Source: Nocardia spumae
Lineage (GTDB): Bacteria > Actinomycetota > Actinomycetes > Mycobacteriales > Mycobacteriaceae
Reading direction: 5' to 3'
Length of the DNA stretch: 64,000 bases
Assembly (NCBI RefSeq): GCF_020733635.1
Contig: NZ_JAJFZL010000001.1
Coordinates: 5,208,001-5,272,000 of the forward strand
Every line of letters begins with the position of its first letter. Position 1 is the stretch's first letter. Below, one piece after another: positions 19,801 to 31,800 of this stretch. The position numbers were made by a program, and so were the translations under genes. The notes beneath the pieces are model-generated. The model made no database searches and was not told the origin of the DNA. It worked only from the letters and a program-made list of their open reading frames with translations.

Positions 19801-22800
19801 TGACCGCCTCCGCCAGCTGCGACGGAGGTACCGCCGGTAGATCCTCGGCGCCGCGCAGCATTGCGGCCACCGCCGCCCGAATGTCCGCCGCGGACATATC
19901 CGGTGACAATGTGGCCGCGCGTTCCGAAGGACGGTGTCCGATGGAACCCACGGGGCCGTCGGTCCCGGGGATCTCCTCGGAACCGCCGGAGTCGTGGTAG
20001 TCGACGATCACCGCCAGTTCCGCCGCGGCGGACTGCATCCGGTACTCCTGCCGGGCCACCCGGGCTGTGTAGTGGTCCCGCCGTGTCGCCAGTTCGTCGG
20101 TGAGAGCGTTGCCCGCGTCGGCCCGGTCGTACTCGGCGGCGGCCTCGGCGCGCAGGCTCCGTTCCTCCCGCAGGGTGGCCACCGCCGCCTCGAACTCCTC
20201 CAGCGCCTCGCGGATCGCGCGACGGCGGTCCGGATCGCCTGTCTCACCGAGCATTTCGAGCACCCGCTCGGCGGCGTTGCGGGTGCCCCGCACGAGTCGG
20301 GACAATCCGGGTTCGGCCGGCGGCACGGCGTCGCGGGCCAAGCGGACGGAGGGATGTTCGAGTGCGGAGTCACGGGGGGTATCCGTGCCCGGCACGTAGG
20401 CGGTGAGGTCGTGGTGATCGGCCCGCCAATCGCGCAGTGCCGTCTCGGCCGAATCCGGCACGGCGTCATCGAGATAGCGGCGGGCCAGCCAGTCCAGCAC
20501 GCGCGCCGGGTGGGTCGCGTGCAGCGCCGGGTCGGCGGAGGCGGCGCGGCCACCCTCGGCGAAGTTTTCCACCGCGCGCATCGAAACCCCGTCCACCGGT
20601 CGGGCGGTGCGCCCGTAACCGGGCAGCTGGTCGAACCAGCGCTGGAAGGTGAATTCCCCGGGCAGCAGCCCCCGAGCGACGAGATCGGCGTGGACCAGCC
20701 GGAGTAACGGCTCCGACCGCGCGGACAGGCGGAATCCGGTGGCCGCGTCCAGCATGTGCCGGAACTCGTGATCGAGGGTGCCGCCCAGCAGATCGTCCGA
20801 CCGGCCCCAGAAGCCGTTGGCTTCGTGCTCTTCGAACTGGGCGCGCAGTACCGGCATCTCGTGGAGGATGAGCATCTGCAGCAGATACCGCGTGTCCAGG
20901 ACGATCGTCGTGTGGTGGTTCAGCCCGGCCGGGTCGACCGAACCTTCGCTGAAGGTCACGCCGTTCGATGTGTTGTGCTCGATTCTGATCTCGCGTAGTC
21001 GCCGCCGACCGAACTCGCCGATCAGAACACGCGCGCGGTCGGCGAGAACCGCCACGGCCTCGGGCGGGATCTCGGGATCCTCCCAGCCACCGAATCGCAG
21101 GTGCAGGTCTTCGTACAACGCGCGCACGATCCGCGCCTTGGCTTCCCGCGGCGTAGCGGGTGGCGGCAGTTCCCGCGGTGGCGAATCGGTCGGCGGCTCG
21201 GTGAAATCCGCCCACACCTCGCCCCACGGCTCGACCCCGGACCGGGTCGCCGCGGACAGGACAGTGCGAGTCCCGGGACCGACCTCCCGGTCGTTGTGCA
21301 GCGGGGAGGGCCAGGGCGTGGTGTCCAGATAGGGCGCGTACACCGGCCGGGTCTGATCACATTCGACCGAAACGTGGAGCGAGCGAGCACCATCGGGTGC
21401 GGTCGACAGTCGTACGGTGAGCCGCGCCGCATGGTCGGGGCTGATCTCGAGCTGATCAGGGATGCCCAGCTCGCGCCGCAAGGTCCGGAACGACCGATCC
21501 AGGAAGTCCAGCGCCTCGTGGCCCGCTCGCCGCACCAGGTCGGAGACCGCGGCCGCGTGCGCCGGTTCCCGCCAGCCGTGCGCGCGCAACAGGTCGGCGA
21601 GTGCGCTCGCGGCCGCCTCCACCTGCTCCTCGTCTCCGGGGACGAACTCCAAGGCCAGATCCGGATCGGTCGCACCGGGTTGTTGCGGCACGTGTTCGAT
21701 CGCCGTGGCCACTTCCCGCGCCGACGGCCTGGCGCCCACCAGGCCCGACGGCCCGGCGGTCGGGGCGCCGCCGGTTGCCGCCGGCCGATCGGCCGCGGGC
21801 CCGCGGATTCCGGGGACCACGGTGCGCAGCAACGCGTCGCGTTCAGCCACCGCGTCGAATCGCGCTCGAGCTCGGGCCCGTTCGGGTGCGGGCAGCGTCC
21901 GTTCGGCCGGAGGTAGTCCCTCTCGACTGCGGGAAGGCCGGATGCCCGCAGCCGTTCGCCACGGTATTCCGGCTTGCGCCAGCGCGTTTCGCAGCGCGCG
22001 GCCCGGAGCGCGACGCAGGAACACCAGGTGGTCGACGTCGGTCAGGGTCAGCTCACCGTGGACCTGCGCCTGGACCAGATTCTGGTCCGGCGTGAACGAC
22101 TCCGGCCGCGGGTCGCTCAGCCGGCTGGGGAATACCGGCGCCTGCCGCACGTCCCCGACGCATGCGGTGGTCCGGGCGGCCACGTGCGCGCCCAGCACGA
22201 CCTGGATGTCGGCGGGTCCGAACGACGTGTCCGATCGCGACACGGAATGGGCTGCGCCGGTTCGTATCTCGCAATAGGTGGGACGGCGCTCCGGCCCGAG
22301 GCTCGTCGGGTGGCCGAACAGCGCGTACTCCAGCTGGGCCAGCTCGGCAAGCGAGAGGCGCGGACCTCCCGGACGCTGAGTGTGCTCGAATCCGTTCGGG
22401 AACCGGCCGTCGGCCAGCACGTGCCACAGCGTGTCCGCCGTGACGTGGGCGACGATCTCACCGTCGAAGGCCCGGCGCAGGTCCTCGATCAGCGCCCGGT
22501 CCAGCTCCGCCCGCAGCGGGCCGCCGCGTCGCATCGTGACTTCCGACAGCACGCGGCCGTTGTCCATCCACCGCTGGATATAGGTTCGGCCTTCCGGCGT
22601 CGGAATACTCTGCAGGATTCTGTTCCACCAGGCCTCGGCCAGGGCGCTATCGCCCCCGTCCCGGGCCAAGCGGTAATTGCGGTACAGCCCGAGCGCGTCA
22701 CTGTGTGGAGTGTCGGGGAAATCGGGAACGACCGCCGGGTGATCGGCCAGCCAGTCCGCCAGCACGTGCTCCGGCGGCGTGCCGTCGAGGTAGCGGCGGG

Positions 22801-25800
22801 CCAACCAGTCCAGTACATGGGCAGGATGTGTCGGCCCCAGCGACGAATCCGCCGTGGCCGCGCGGCTGCCTTCGGCAAACCCTTCGAGCGCGTACCAGCT
22901 GTATCCGCCGTCCGGGCCCTCCGTGAAGCCGTAGCTCGGAATCTGATTGCGCCACTGCTGGAACGTCAGCGCGGGCGGGAGCAGACCGCGCCGCAGATAG
23001 TGCGAGTGGACGAATGCCAGTAGCGGCTCCGAGATACGCGACAACCGGTATCCGGTGAAAGAGTCCACCACGTGCCGCCACTCGTGATCGAATACCCCGC
23101 CCAGCGCATCGGCCATCGGCGCCATGTGGTGCGCGGCGATGTCGAGCGCCGTGGCTTGCCGATGCCGAGCCGGGTCGATGACACGCGCCCTGTTGATCGT
23201 GAGGGTGACGTAATGGTTCATGCCGAACGGATCACCGGAACCGCGTGACCGGATATGCCCGGCAGCGCGACCGAGTGTCGCGCCGGTGTCCTCGTCGGTG
23301 TCCGCGATGCGGATCTCGCGCAGGTGCAGCCTGCCGAACTCGGCGAACCGGGCGCGGGCGTGCCGGATGACGGATTCCAGCGCCTCCGGTGGTACGTCGT
23401 CGTCCTCCCAGCCGGTGAACCGCACGTGATGGTCGTCGTACAGCGCGCGCACCATGCGCGCCTTCGCCTCGTAGGCGGTGGCGGGCGGGGGCGGCAGGGT
23501 CGCGGGTGCTCCGGTGGGCGGTTCGTCGAAGTCGGCCCACACCTCGCCCCACTGCTCGATCCCGGCGCGTGTCGCCGCCGGCAACAGCTCGCGCACCGCC
23601 GGTCCCACGGTGCGGGCGCTGTGCAGCCGCGCCGGCCATTCCGTTCCGTGCGGCTCGTAGGGCCGGTACGGCGGCCGGTACTGGGAGCATTCGACGGATA
23701 CCCGCAGCGACCGCGCGCCGTCGGCGGCCGTCGACAGGCGGGCCGTGAGCCGCATCCCGAGACCGCGCAGAGCCTGTTCACGCCGGTCCTCGGGAACGGA
23801 GGCCAACTGCCGCAACAGATCCGCTCGATAGGCGGCCAGGTAGTTGCGCCCTTCCGCTACCGCGCGGCGCACCAGTTCGGGTGCCGTGGCCGCCTGCGCC
23901 GGATCGCGCCAGCCCTGTGCGCGCAGCAGATCGGCGAGCGCGGCCACCGCCGCCTCCGCGCCGTCGCGATCCTCCGGGGCGAAGTCCAGCACCAGGTCGG
24001 GATCACCGGCGCCGGCTCGTTCCGGCAAGCCGGCGATCGCCGTCACGGCATCCGAGGGCCGGGCGCCGATGGAGCCGGTCGGGTCCTCGGGTCCGATCTC
24101 CGGTCCGCCCGCCCGCCCCACGGTGTTCATCGCGGCATCCAGCCAGTTGTCCAGATCCGCGTCGAATCTGTCGATTCCGGCGGTCTCGTCACCGGCCTGC
24201 TCGGCCGCGTGCCGGCCGCGGATCAGGCGCTCGAGAGCGGCTCCGTGCGCACTCAGGCTGTAATACCAATCGCTCCAGAAGGTTTCGGCGTCGAATGCCT
24301 CGACCAATTGCCGCAGCCCGAGGTAGCGCTCGGCCTCGTGCGCCACGTGCGGCGAACCGCCGGCGCGCCGCCATTCGTCCACGCGCCCGCGCACCTGCGC
24401 GGGGGTCGACTCCGCCCATCCGTCACCGGGCAGTGCGGCCTCGCAGCGGCGGACCGCCGAGAGGATCGTCATCAGATCGGGCTCGAGTTCTCCCCGGCCC
24501 ATCCGCCGGTCCAGCGGATACTTCCGCAGGTGCTCCGACATCAGGCGGACGAGCATCCGCCGGCCCAGTGTCATCCGATGTCCGGCCTCGTCGAGCGCGG
24601 CCAGCACCGTATCGATTCGACCGAGTCGACCACGTGCCCGGGATGTTTCGCCGATGAGCCGAATGGCGGTGTCGATCCGATCGGAGCGTTCGCCGGACTC
24701 CGGCGGGTCGGTCTCCTCCGACAGCAGGTCGGCCAGCCACATCCGGTAATAGACGCCGGCGTCGACGTCGTCGTGCGCCGCGATGTCGTAGTCGAATTCG
24801 CCGGTCGCACCGTCCAGCAGGGCAGTGATCATGCGATTCCGCCGATTCGCGACATCGTCACGCACGGCGGCCAGGCGCTCGGGGAACAGCGCCGAATCGG
24901 GGGCCTGGGACAGCCGCCACGAGGTCCCGCTCGCCGCGGCGGGTACACCGGTGAGCGTCCGATTCAGATGGTCGAGTGTCACGGCCAGGTCGGTAGTCAG
25001 CAGGTGGGTCGTGTCGTAGCGCTCGACCGCCGCGTTCGCCTCCACCGCCAACCGACGCAGTTCCTCGATATCGGCCGGCACCGGCATCTCGTTCTCGGGG
25101 TCCTGGACCGCCTCGACGAGGTATCGCAACCGAGCGCTCAGCAATGCCATGCCGTGCCGCGAATCCAGCGACGACAGGCGGTAGCGCCGGGCCGCCGCGA
25201 GGAGCCGCTGATTCGACGGCTCGAACGACGCCCGCGCGTCCTCCGCGACGGTTGTCCCCAGGGCGAACAGATCGAGCGCCTGTTCCTCCAGGAGTTGCCG
25301 CGCCGCGGCCCGCCGGTTCGCCGTCTCGAGTGCCGCGCTCGGTACCCGGACGAATTCCCCGAGCGGCCGGAAGTCGGCGGCCGCCCGGATCAGGCCCTGT
25401 ACCCGGCCGATCAGTCCCGGCAACTCCGCCGCGCGACGCGCCAGTTCCGCTTCCACCGCCTCGACCGTGCGCGCCCACGCGTCCAGACGCTGGATGTCGT
25501 CGACAAGCCTCGCGATAGGTAGCTTTTCGTCGAATTCGCGCCCGAGAGCGCTTATTTCCTCTGTAGCACAGCCTTTTTCGTGCCAGTCGGCGAGCACATG
25601 GCGGATCCATTCGTCATCCACCGCCGCGCCGCGGTCGATCTCGAGCATGCCGACCAGGTCGCGACGCACCTCCCGGTATCGCGCGAACCACGTCTCCCAG
25701 GTGGGCGAACCGGTCCGCAGCAGTTCCGCGGGATCGACACCGTACGGCGCGAGCAGGCCGGACAATTCGGCGAGCAGCCGCGCGCGGCGTTCGGCGGCGC

Positions 25801-28800
25801 CGTGAGCGATCGCCAGCCGGACACTCGGATCGGTTCCCGCCCGCCGTTGACTCCACGGCGCTCGCCGCTGATTCCGTCGATCGTCGTCGGGCCTGTTGCC
25901 GATGAGCCCGTCCGGCGGGGCGGCGTCGCCGAACTCCGCGGCGACCGGCTCGGTATCGCCGGCCCGCTCGGCGTAGCGCCCGCGTTCTGGATCGGCGGGT
26001 CGCGCGAGCGCTCTGTTACCGGCTCGGCGAGGCTCCACCCGAGCAAGGGTGTCGCCGCGTCCGGCGGTGATCTGCGCGGCGTTGGCCAGCGCTTCGTTGG
26101 GCTCCCCGGTCTCCTCGTCGCGGAGTAGATAGCCCTGATGCACGGCCTCGGCCCCGGCGAAATCCGGTGAGTCGGGATACTCGGCGCCGACTCGTTGTCC
26201 GCCGAATGCCTCGGTGGCGGGATCGATGCCGTGGCCGACGCGGTGATGGACCCGGCTTCCGGCACCGGGCCGGTCGGCTCCGAACATGGTGACCGGATCG
26301 CGCCACGACGCGAAAACATAGACGTTGTGCGCGCCGATGCCGAACGCCGCGGCGTCGCGGAGCGGACCCGCTCCCGGCGACCCCGCGAGGATGACCGAGC
26401 TGATCAGACCGCCGAGCCTGCCGTCGCGGCCCGCGTACGACACGGTGACCGAACCGTAGCTGTGGCCGTAGAGCCGGTTGACGAGCCGACCGGGGTCGCC
26501 GGTTCCGGCGCGACGCCGGGTGGCGTGCAGGGCCGCGATGTCACACAGCAACCGGTCGCCGCCGACCCGGGCGCGGCGCCGGAAGGCGGCTTTCACGAAA
26601 CCGGTGTTCACGGGCCCGGTCGGCGCGTCGTATCCGATCCAGATGATCGAGGCCAGTTCGAGCGACGGATCGACCCGCCGCGTCTCCTCGTACAGATTGC
26701 GCAGTGGCTTGAACTGGTAGGCCAGCGATGCCGCCGTCGTATTCGTGCCGGGCACATGCCAATTCACCGTGTGTGCGGTGTCCACGTTGCCGAGCGCGGC
26801 GACGACCTTTCCCTTGCCGTCGAAGGCGGTCGAGTCGAAGGACAGCAGGTGCACCGGAGGGTTGCCCGATATCCCGGCGGCCTGCCGGTCCAGCTGTCGC
26901 AGGTGATTTCGGATGTGGACCAGGTTGCTGAGTTGCTTTCGCTCGGCGGTGGTGAGTCCGGTCCGGACCCAGTCGAGCATTCCCGCCCCGGTCGGCTTCC
27001 GGGCGATGAACTCGTCCAGGTCACGGCGGATCGCCAGCCGGTTGGCGTGGTCGCGGATGACGGCAGGCAGGCCGTCGGCGTTACCGATCCGGTGCGGATG
27101 GACCTGGATGAGGGCCCGCTGGGTGGCGCTCAGCCCGCCGGGTTCCGCGGGGTCGCTCAGCGAGTCCCACCATTCGGCGTTCTCCGTCGCACGGCGTCGT
27201 GCGGAGGTCGCCCGTAGTCGATTTCCCCAGCGCTGCAACGCATCCGCGTTGTCGAAGCCGCCCGTGCGGAGCGCCTCGCCGGCCACCCGCTGCTGTTCGT
27301 CGTCGAAACCGTGGTCCACGGGCAGCGAGCGCCCACCGGACGGCGTGGTCGCATCCGCGTGCGCCGGCTCCTGCCGGTCCAGCCACTCCATGACCGCGTC
27401 CAGGCATTCGTTGGCGGTATATGTCTGGGCGGCAAGCTGATTCGTGTGCCCCACCGCCGCGAGCAGGTCGTCGCGGTCGTCGGCGGCGGGCGTTGCCGCG
27501 CGGGCCGCCAGCTCGGCGGCGACGTGCCGGACGATATCGACGGCGCGCATGCTGCGCACGGAGTCCGGAGGCTCGAACGTGGCAGCCGACGGCGCCGGCC
27601 CGAACCGGTCGGCCAGAATCCGGCGTTCGGCGGCGCCGAGTTCGTCCAGTACCGCCTGCAGCTCGGCCGGACTCGCCTCGGCCAGCGCGGTGGCCAGCAT
27701 CGCTTGCGCCCGGTTGTGTTCGGCCGCAAGCGTGCTCACCGATCGCGCGGCGGCGAGCAGCGTCATGTTGCGGATCACGAGTCCGCGCGTTCCGCCGCGG
27801 GCAGGGCCCGGCAGGCGCCGACGATCCGAACCTCGCACAGTGCGTTCCAGCTGCTCTGTACTGGCCTCCGCGATCAGTTGCCGTGGATCCGGCTGCCCGG
27901 CGCCTACCAGGGCGGCGTACATGGCGGCTCGGAAACGGTCGGATTCGGAGGTGGTGGCCGGGCCGCCGAGAGGGCTCGCCGTCACCAGTCTCGCTCGCTG
28001 ATCGGCGAGCTTGCGGCGGACAGCGGCCAGTCTCGCCCGCACATCACGTTCGGAGATCCCGAGCGCGGTCGCGATGTCGTCGTGCGTCGCGCCATTCCGG
28101 GCCTGGGTGAATATCTCGGTCTCGGCGGATGTGAGCGACAGACCGTCCGGAATGCCCGCGGGGTACCCGGCGCGGCGAGCGCGGTCGGCCGTGCCGTCCG
28201 ACGGCCTGCTGCCGATACGCCCCGACGGTCCGGTGTCGAGCGGGGCGAGCATTTCCAGGATCCGGTCGCGCATCGCTTCGGCGTTGCGCAGTTCGACTCG
28301 GCTGCGTTCGGACCACGCCCGCCGGCGCGGGGCGTCGCCGCGCTCGATGATCTCGAGTTCCCGGCGGATCTCGGCGACCCTGGCCTCGACCACGGCGAGG
28401 TCCTCTTCGAGTCGCCGGCGTTCTCGCGCAACGGCTTCGGCGTCACCACTGCGGGCAATGGTGTGACTGTCGAGGACGCGCCACGGTACGCCCGCGCGAT
28501 CGAGTGCGGCGCGCAGCTCGGGATCGGGTGGTTCCGGAAGGTTGACGTGGTCGATGTCGGCGAGGGTGAGACCGCCGTGGATATGGCATTCGACGAACTG
28601 GTGCTGACGGAAACGCTGGCCGAGGTAATCCCGGTTCGTCCCGCCCAGAGCGCGATCTTCCTCGGAGGCTTTCTCGGACACCGGGCCGACGCCGAAGGAT
28701 TCCGGCTGCGGGTCGAGCAGCGGTGAGGGGATGGTCCGTGCCTGCTTGCCGCCGAACACCGCGCCGGAGTAGACGAGCGAATCGCCGACGCAGACCGTGG

Positions 28801-31800
28801 CCCGTTGCCGGACATCGTCTTTCAGTACCACCTCGATCCGGCCGTACATCGCCAGTTTCTCGGTGTACAGCGTGCGCTTGATATCGGACGACCCCGCCGA
28901 GACGGTGGCATCCGACAGCCCGGCCTGGCGTTCACCGCCGATGAGCACATGGGCGTAGACCGGCCGCAGCCGCGGGTCCATGTTCTCGGCGTTGCCGAAC
29001 CACCGGTCCTCCAGCCGTGCCACATCACCGCGGTGGCCACCGCCCAGCGTCCCCTCGAACTGTGTTTTGAACCGGCCGTCGGCGAGCAGGCCGAACAGGG
29101 CCTCCTGTCTCATCCGGACCGCCAGCGGCTTGCCCTCGACCAGGCCGACGAGTTCGCGCTGCAGCTGTGCGCGGAGTTCGGCGCTGGGCGTACCGAGGGC
29201 GTGCGCCAGCTTCTCGATCTCACCGACCACGGCTCGGTATTGCAGCAGCTGGCCTGCTACGGCCGACTCGCGAGCCTGCGGGTAGCGGGCGAAGAATTCC
29301 TCGTTGCGCCGCGCCACCTCGGCCGTGCGAGTCGGATCACCGAAAGTGGCCTGCCCGAATTCGAACAGCGCCGTGTACTCGTCGAACATCGTCGGATCCA
29401 GGGTGCGGAACGCCGCTTTCGGCCGGAAGCCCTCCGGCCGATCGGCCACGACCGCTGCCGAGCCGGAGACCGGCGGCACGACCGGTTCGGCCGCATCCGG
29501 CTCGAACAGGCCCAGTACGCGAGGCAAATTCCTGGTCAGTGCCGAATGCAGCTCGCCGCGGCCGGCCATCCCGGCCAGCTCCTCGCGGCTCACCCACCGG
29601 GCTTCCCCGGTTTCCTCGTCGTCCACCACCGGGTCGAGCAGCCGCGGCGCGTCTGCGACGAGGACGTGGTATTTCCACCCGCGCGGCCCGCTGATCACCT
29701 GTGTGCCCCGATGCCTCAGGCCGGCCAGGTACTCCGCGTCGGCGCCGAGTTCCTCGCTCAGCTCGCGGGCCGCACCCTGGGCCGGGGTTTCCCGGGCACA
29801 CAGCGCTCCCCCGGGAAGCTGCCAATTCCCCTGGGAGAAACCTCTTTTCGACTTGCAGATCAGGAACATCTCGTCGCCGTCGGAGTTCACGTGCCGGACC
29901 AGCACGCCGGCCGCCCCGTAATGTCCCCAATAGCCGGGCTCGACCTCACGATCACCGGACATCCCGGGGTCGTCGAGGACCCGAAAGGGATGGTCGGACT
30001 GCTCGGACTGCCGATCGCGCGGTCCGTCCTCGTCCCGCGGTGCCGCGGGGTCGCCGCTCAGCGCCCGGGCGATCTCGGCGTTCAGTTCCGCGGGGGAGCC
30101 GGCTCGCAGATGGGAGAAGGCGTTCGCCAGCACGTCGTGTTCGGGGAAGACGCCGTTCGCCGAGGCGATGCGCCATCCGGCGCCCGGGGTGAGCTGCTCC
30201 GCGACCACCCGGAATCGGTTCGAACCGACGTCGACGAACATCTCCTCGACGGAGACGCCGGGCTCGGGGGCCGGCCAGTAGGTCCGCGTCATGTTGCGCG
30301 CGAACTCGAGCGGCCGGTAGTCGATCGGTTTCCGGCCGCTGGCCAGCTGATAGACGGTCCCGAGCGGACTGTGCGGATGCAGTGGTTCGGCCTCGCCGGC
30401 CCAGAACGCTTCCGGGCCGGCTTCGGACGGGCGCACATTCCGGCGCCCCCGGGCGTTGGAGATGTAGCTGTATCCCGTCAGTTTCTCCGGGCCCGTGTCG
30501 AGCCACACGACGAAAGGGAGCCGGCGGTCGGTGTGGTCGAGGTAGGTGCGGAGCAGGTCGGCCATGATCAGGTGGGTGTACGGCCGGACCTCCTGGAGGG
30601 CATGGCCGCCTTCGTGCTGGATCAGGCGGTAGAACGGTCTGACCTCGGAACCGCGGCGGTGCAGACCGGAGGAAACGAATCCTTCGCGCATATCGCGGTA
30701 TCCGCGGGCGTCGACGACCCGGCGAAGGTTGACCTTGATGATGCTGCCCGGCTCGCCGTCCCGATAGGTCGTCGGATCGGTGTGCGCGCCGGCCTCCTCG
30801 TTCGGCAACTCGCTCGGATCGACCACCCGGACCTCGCGGATGTTGATGTGCGGGTACCGGGTGTAGAGGTCGTCGATGGCGCGCGCGATCTCCCGCAGCG
30901 CTTCGGGATCGGCACCCGGGTGGTCGAATCCGACGACCCGCTCCAAACGCGGCCAGGTGGCGGACAATTCGGCGGCGACCAGGACCGGATCGACACCGTG
31001 CCAAGCCGGCAACGGAGATTCGCCGTCCGATGGACGACTGCCGATGAGACCGGACGGATTGGGTTGACTGTCCGGCGAGGCTGTGTCGGTGGCGGCATCC
31101 GGATAGAACTTCCCCATGAACCTGCCGACGACCTCGTCGGTGGCCTCCAACGCGTCGAGTGCGCGCTGTGCCTGCTCCCGAGTGATCTGAAACGCCTTGG
31201 TTCGAGGGTTCGTGGCACGTTCTCTCGGCGCCCACTGGGAGACGCTCAGGCCGACGCGGGCGGCCAGATCCTTTTGCGGCATCTTCCTGCGCTGGCGTGC
31301 GGCCACGATCCAGGCGTTGGGAGAGGTGAATCTGGGCTCCGCCGGATCGGGCAGCGCGTCGATCTCCGCGTTCGCCGCCTCCCGCAGCACCGCCTCGGCC
31401 ACATCGTCGGCGACCTCCAAAGCCTCGAGGATCCGAACGATCATGTCGCGGGTGGGCGTGACACCGCGCTCGAACGAACCGATATAGGTGGCCGAACCGG
31501 GCACACCCATGCGGGCGGCCAGGTCTCCCCGCGACATGCCCAGGGATGTGCGAGCGGCTCGCAGCCATCGGCCGAACGGCTCGACCTCGGCCGGGTCCGG
31601 AACCGCCGCCGCCCCTCGGACCGGATCACCCGGCTCGGGAACGGAATCCGATGGACGGCTGCCGATGCTTCCGCCGGGCTGGGCCTGCTCCGATCCATCG
31701 AGATGCCGCTCGAATGCGCGGACCACCTCCGCGGTGTCCGGATGCCAGTCGACACCGTCCGATTCGGCCACCCATCGGTCCATCCGCCGATGCAGTTCGG

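Noticed and set aside
19298..19921. HATPase anti-sigma-like assignment of the 200-aa module
   Set aside because: Only one block resembles the family; the conserved N and G boxes are not visible.
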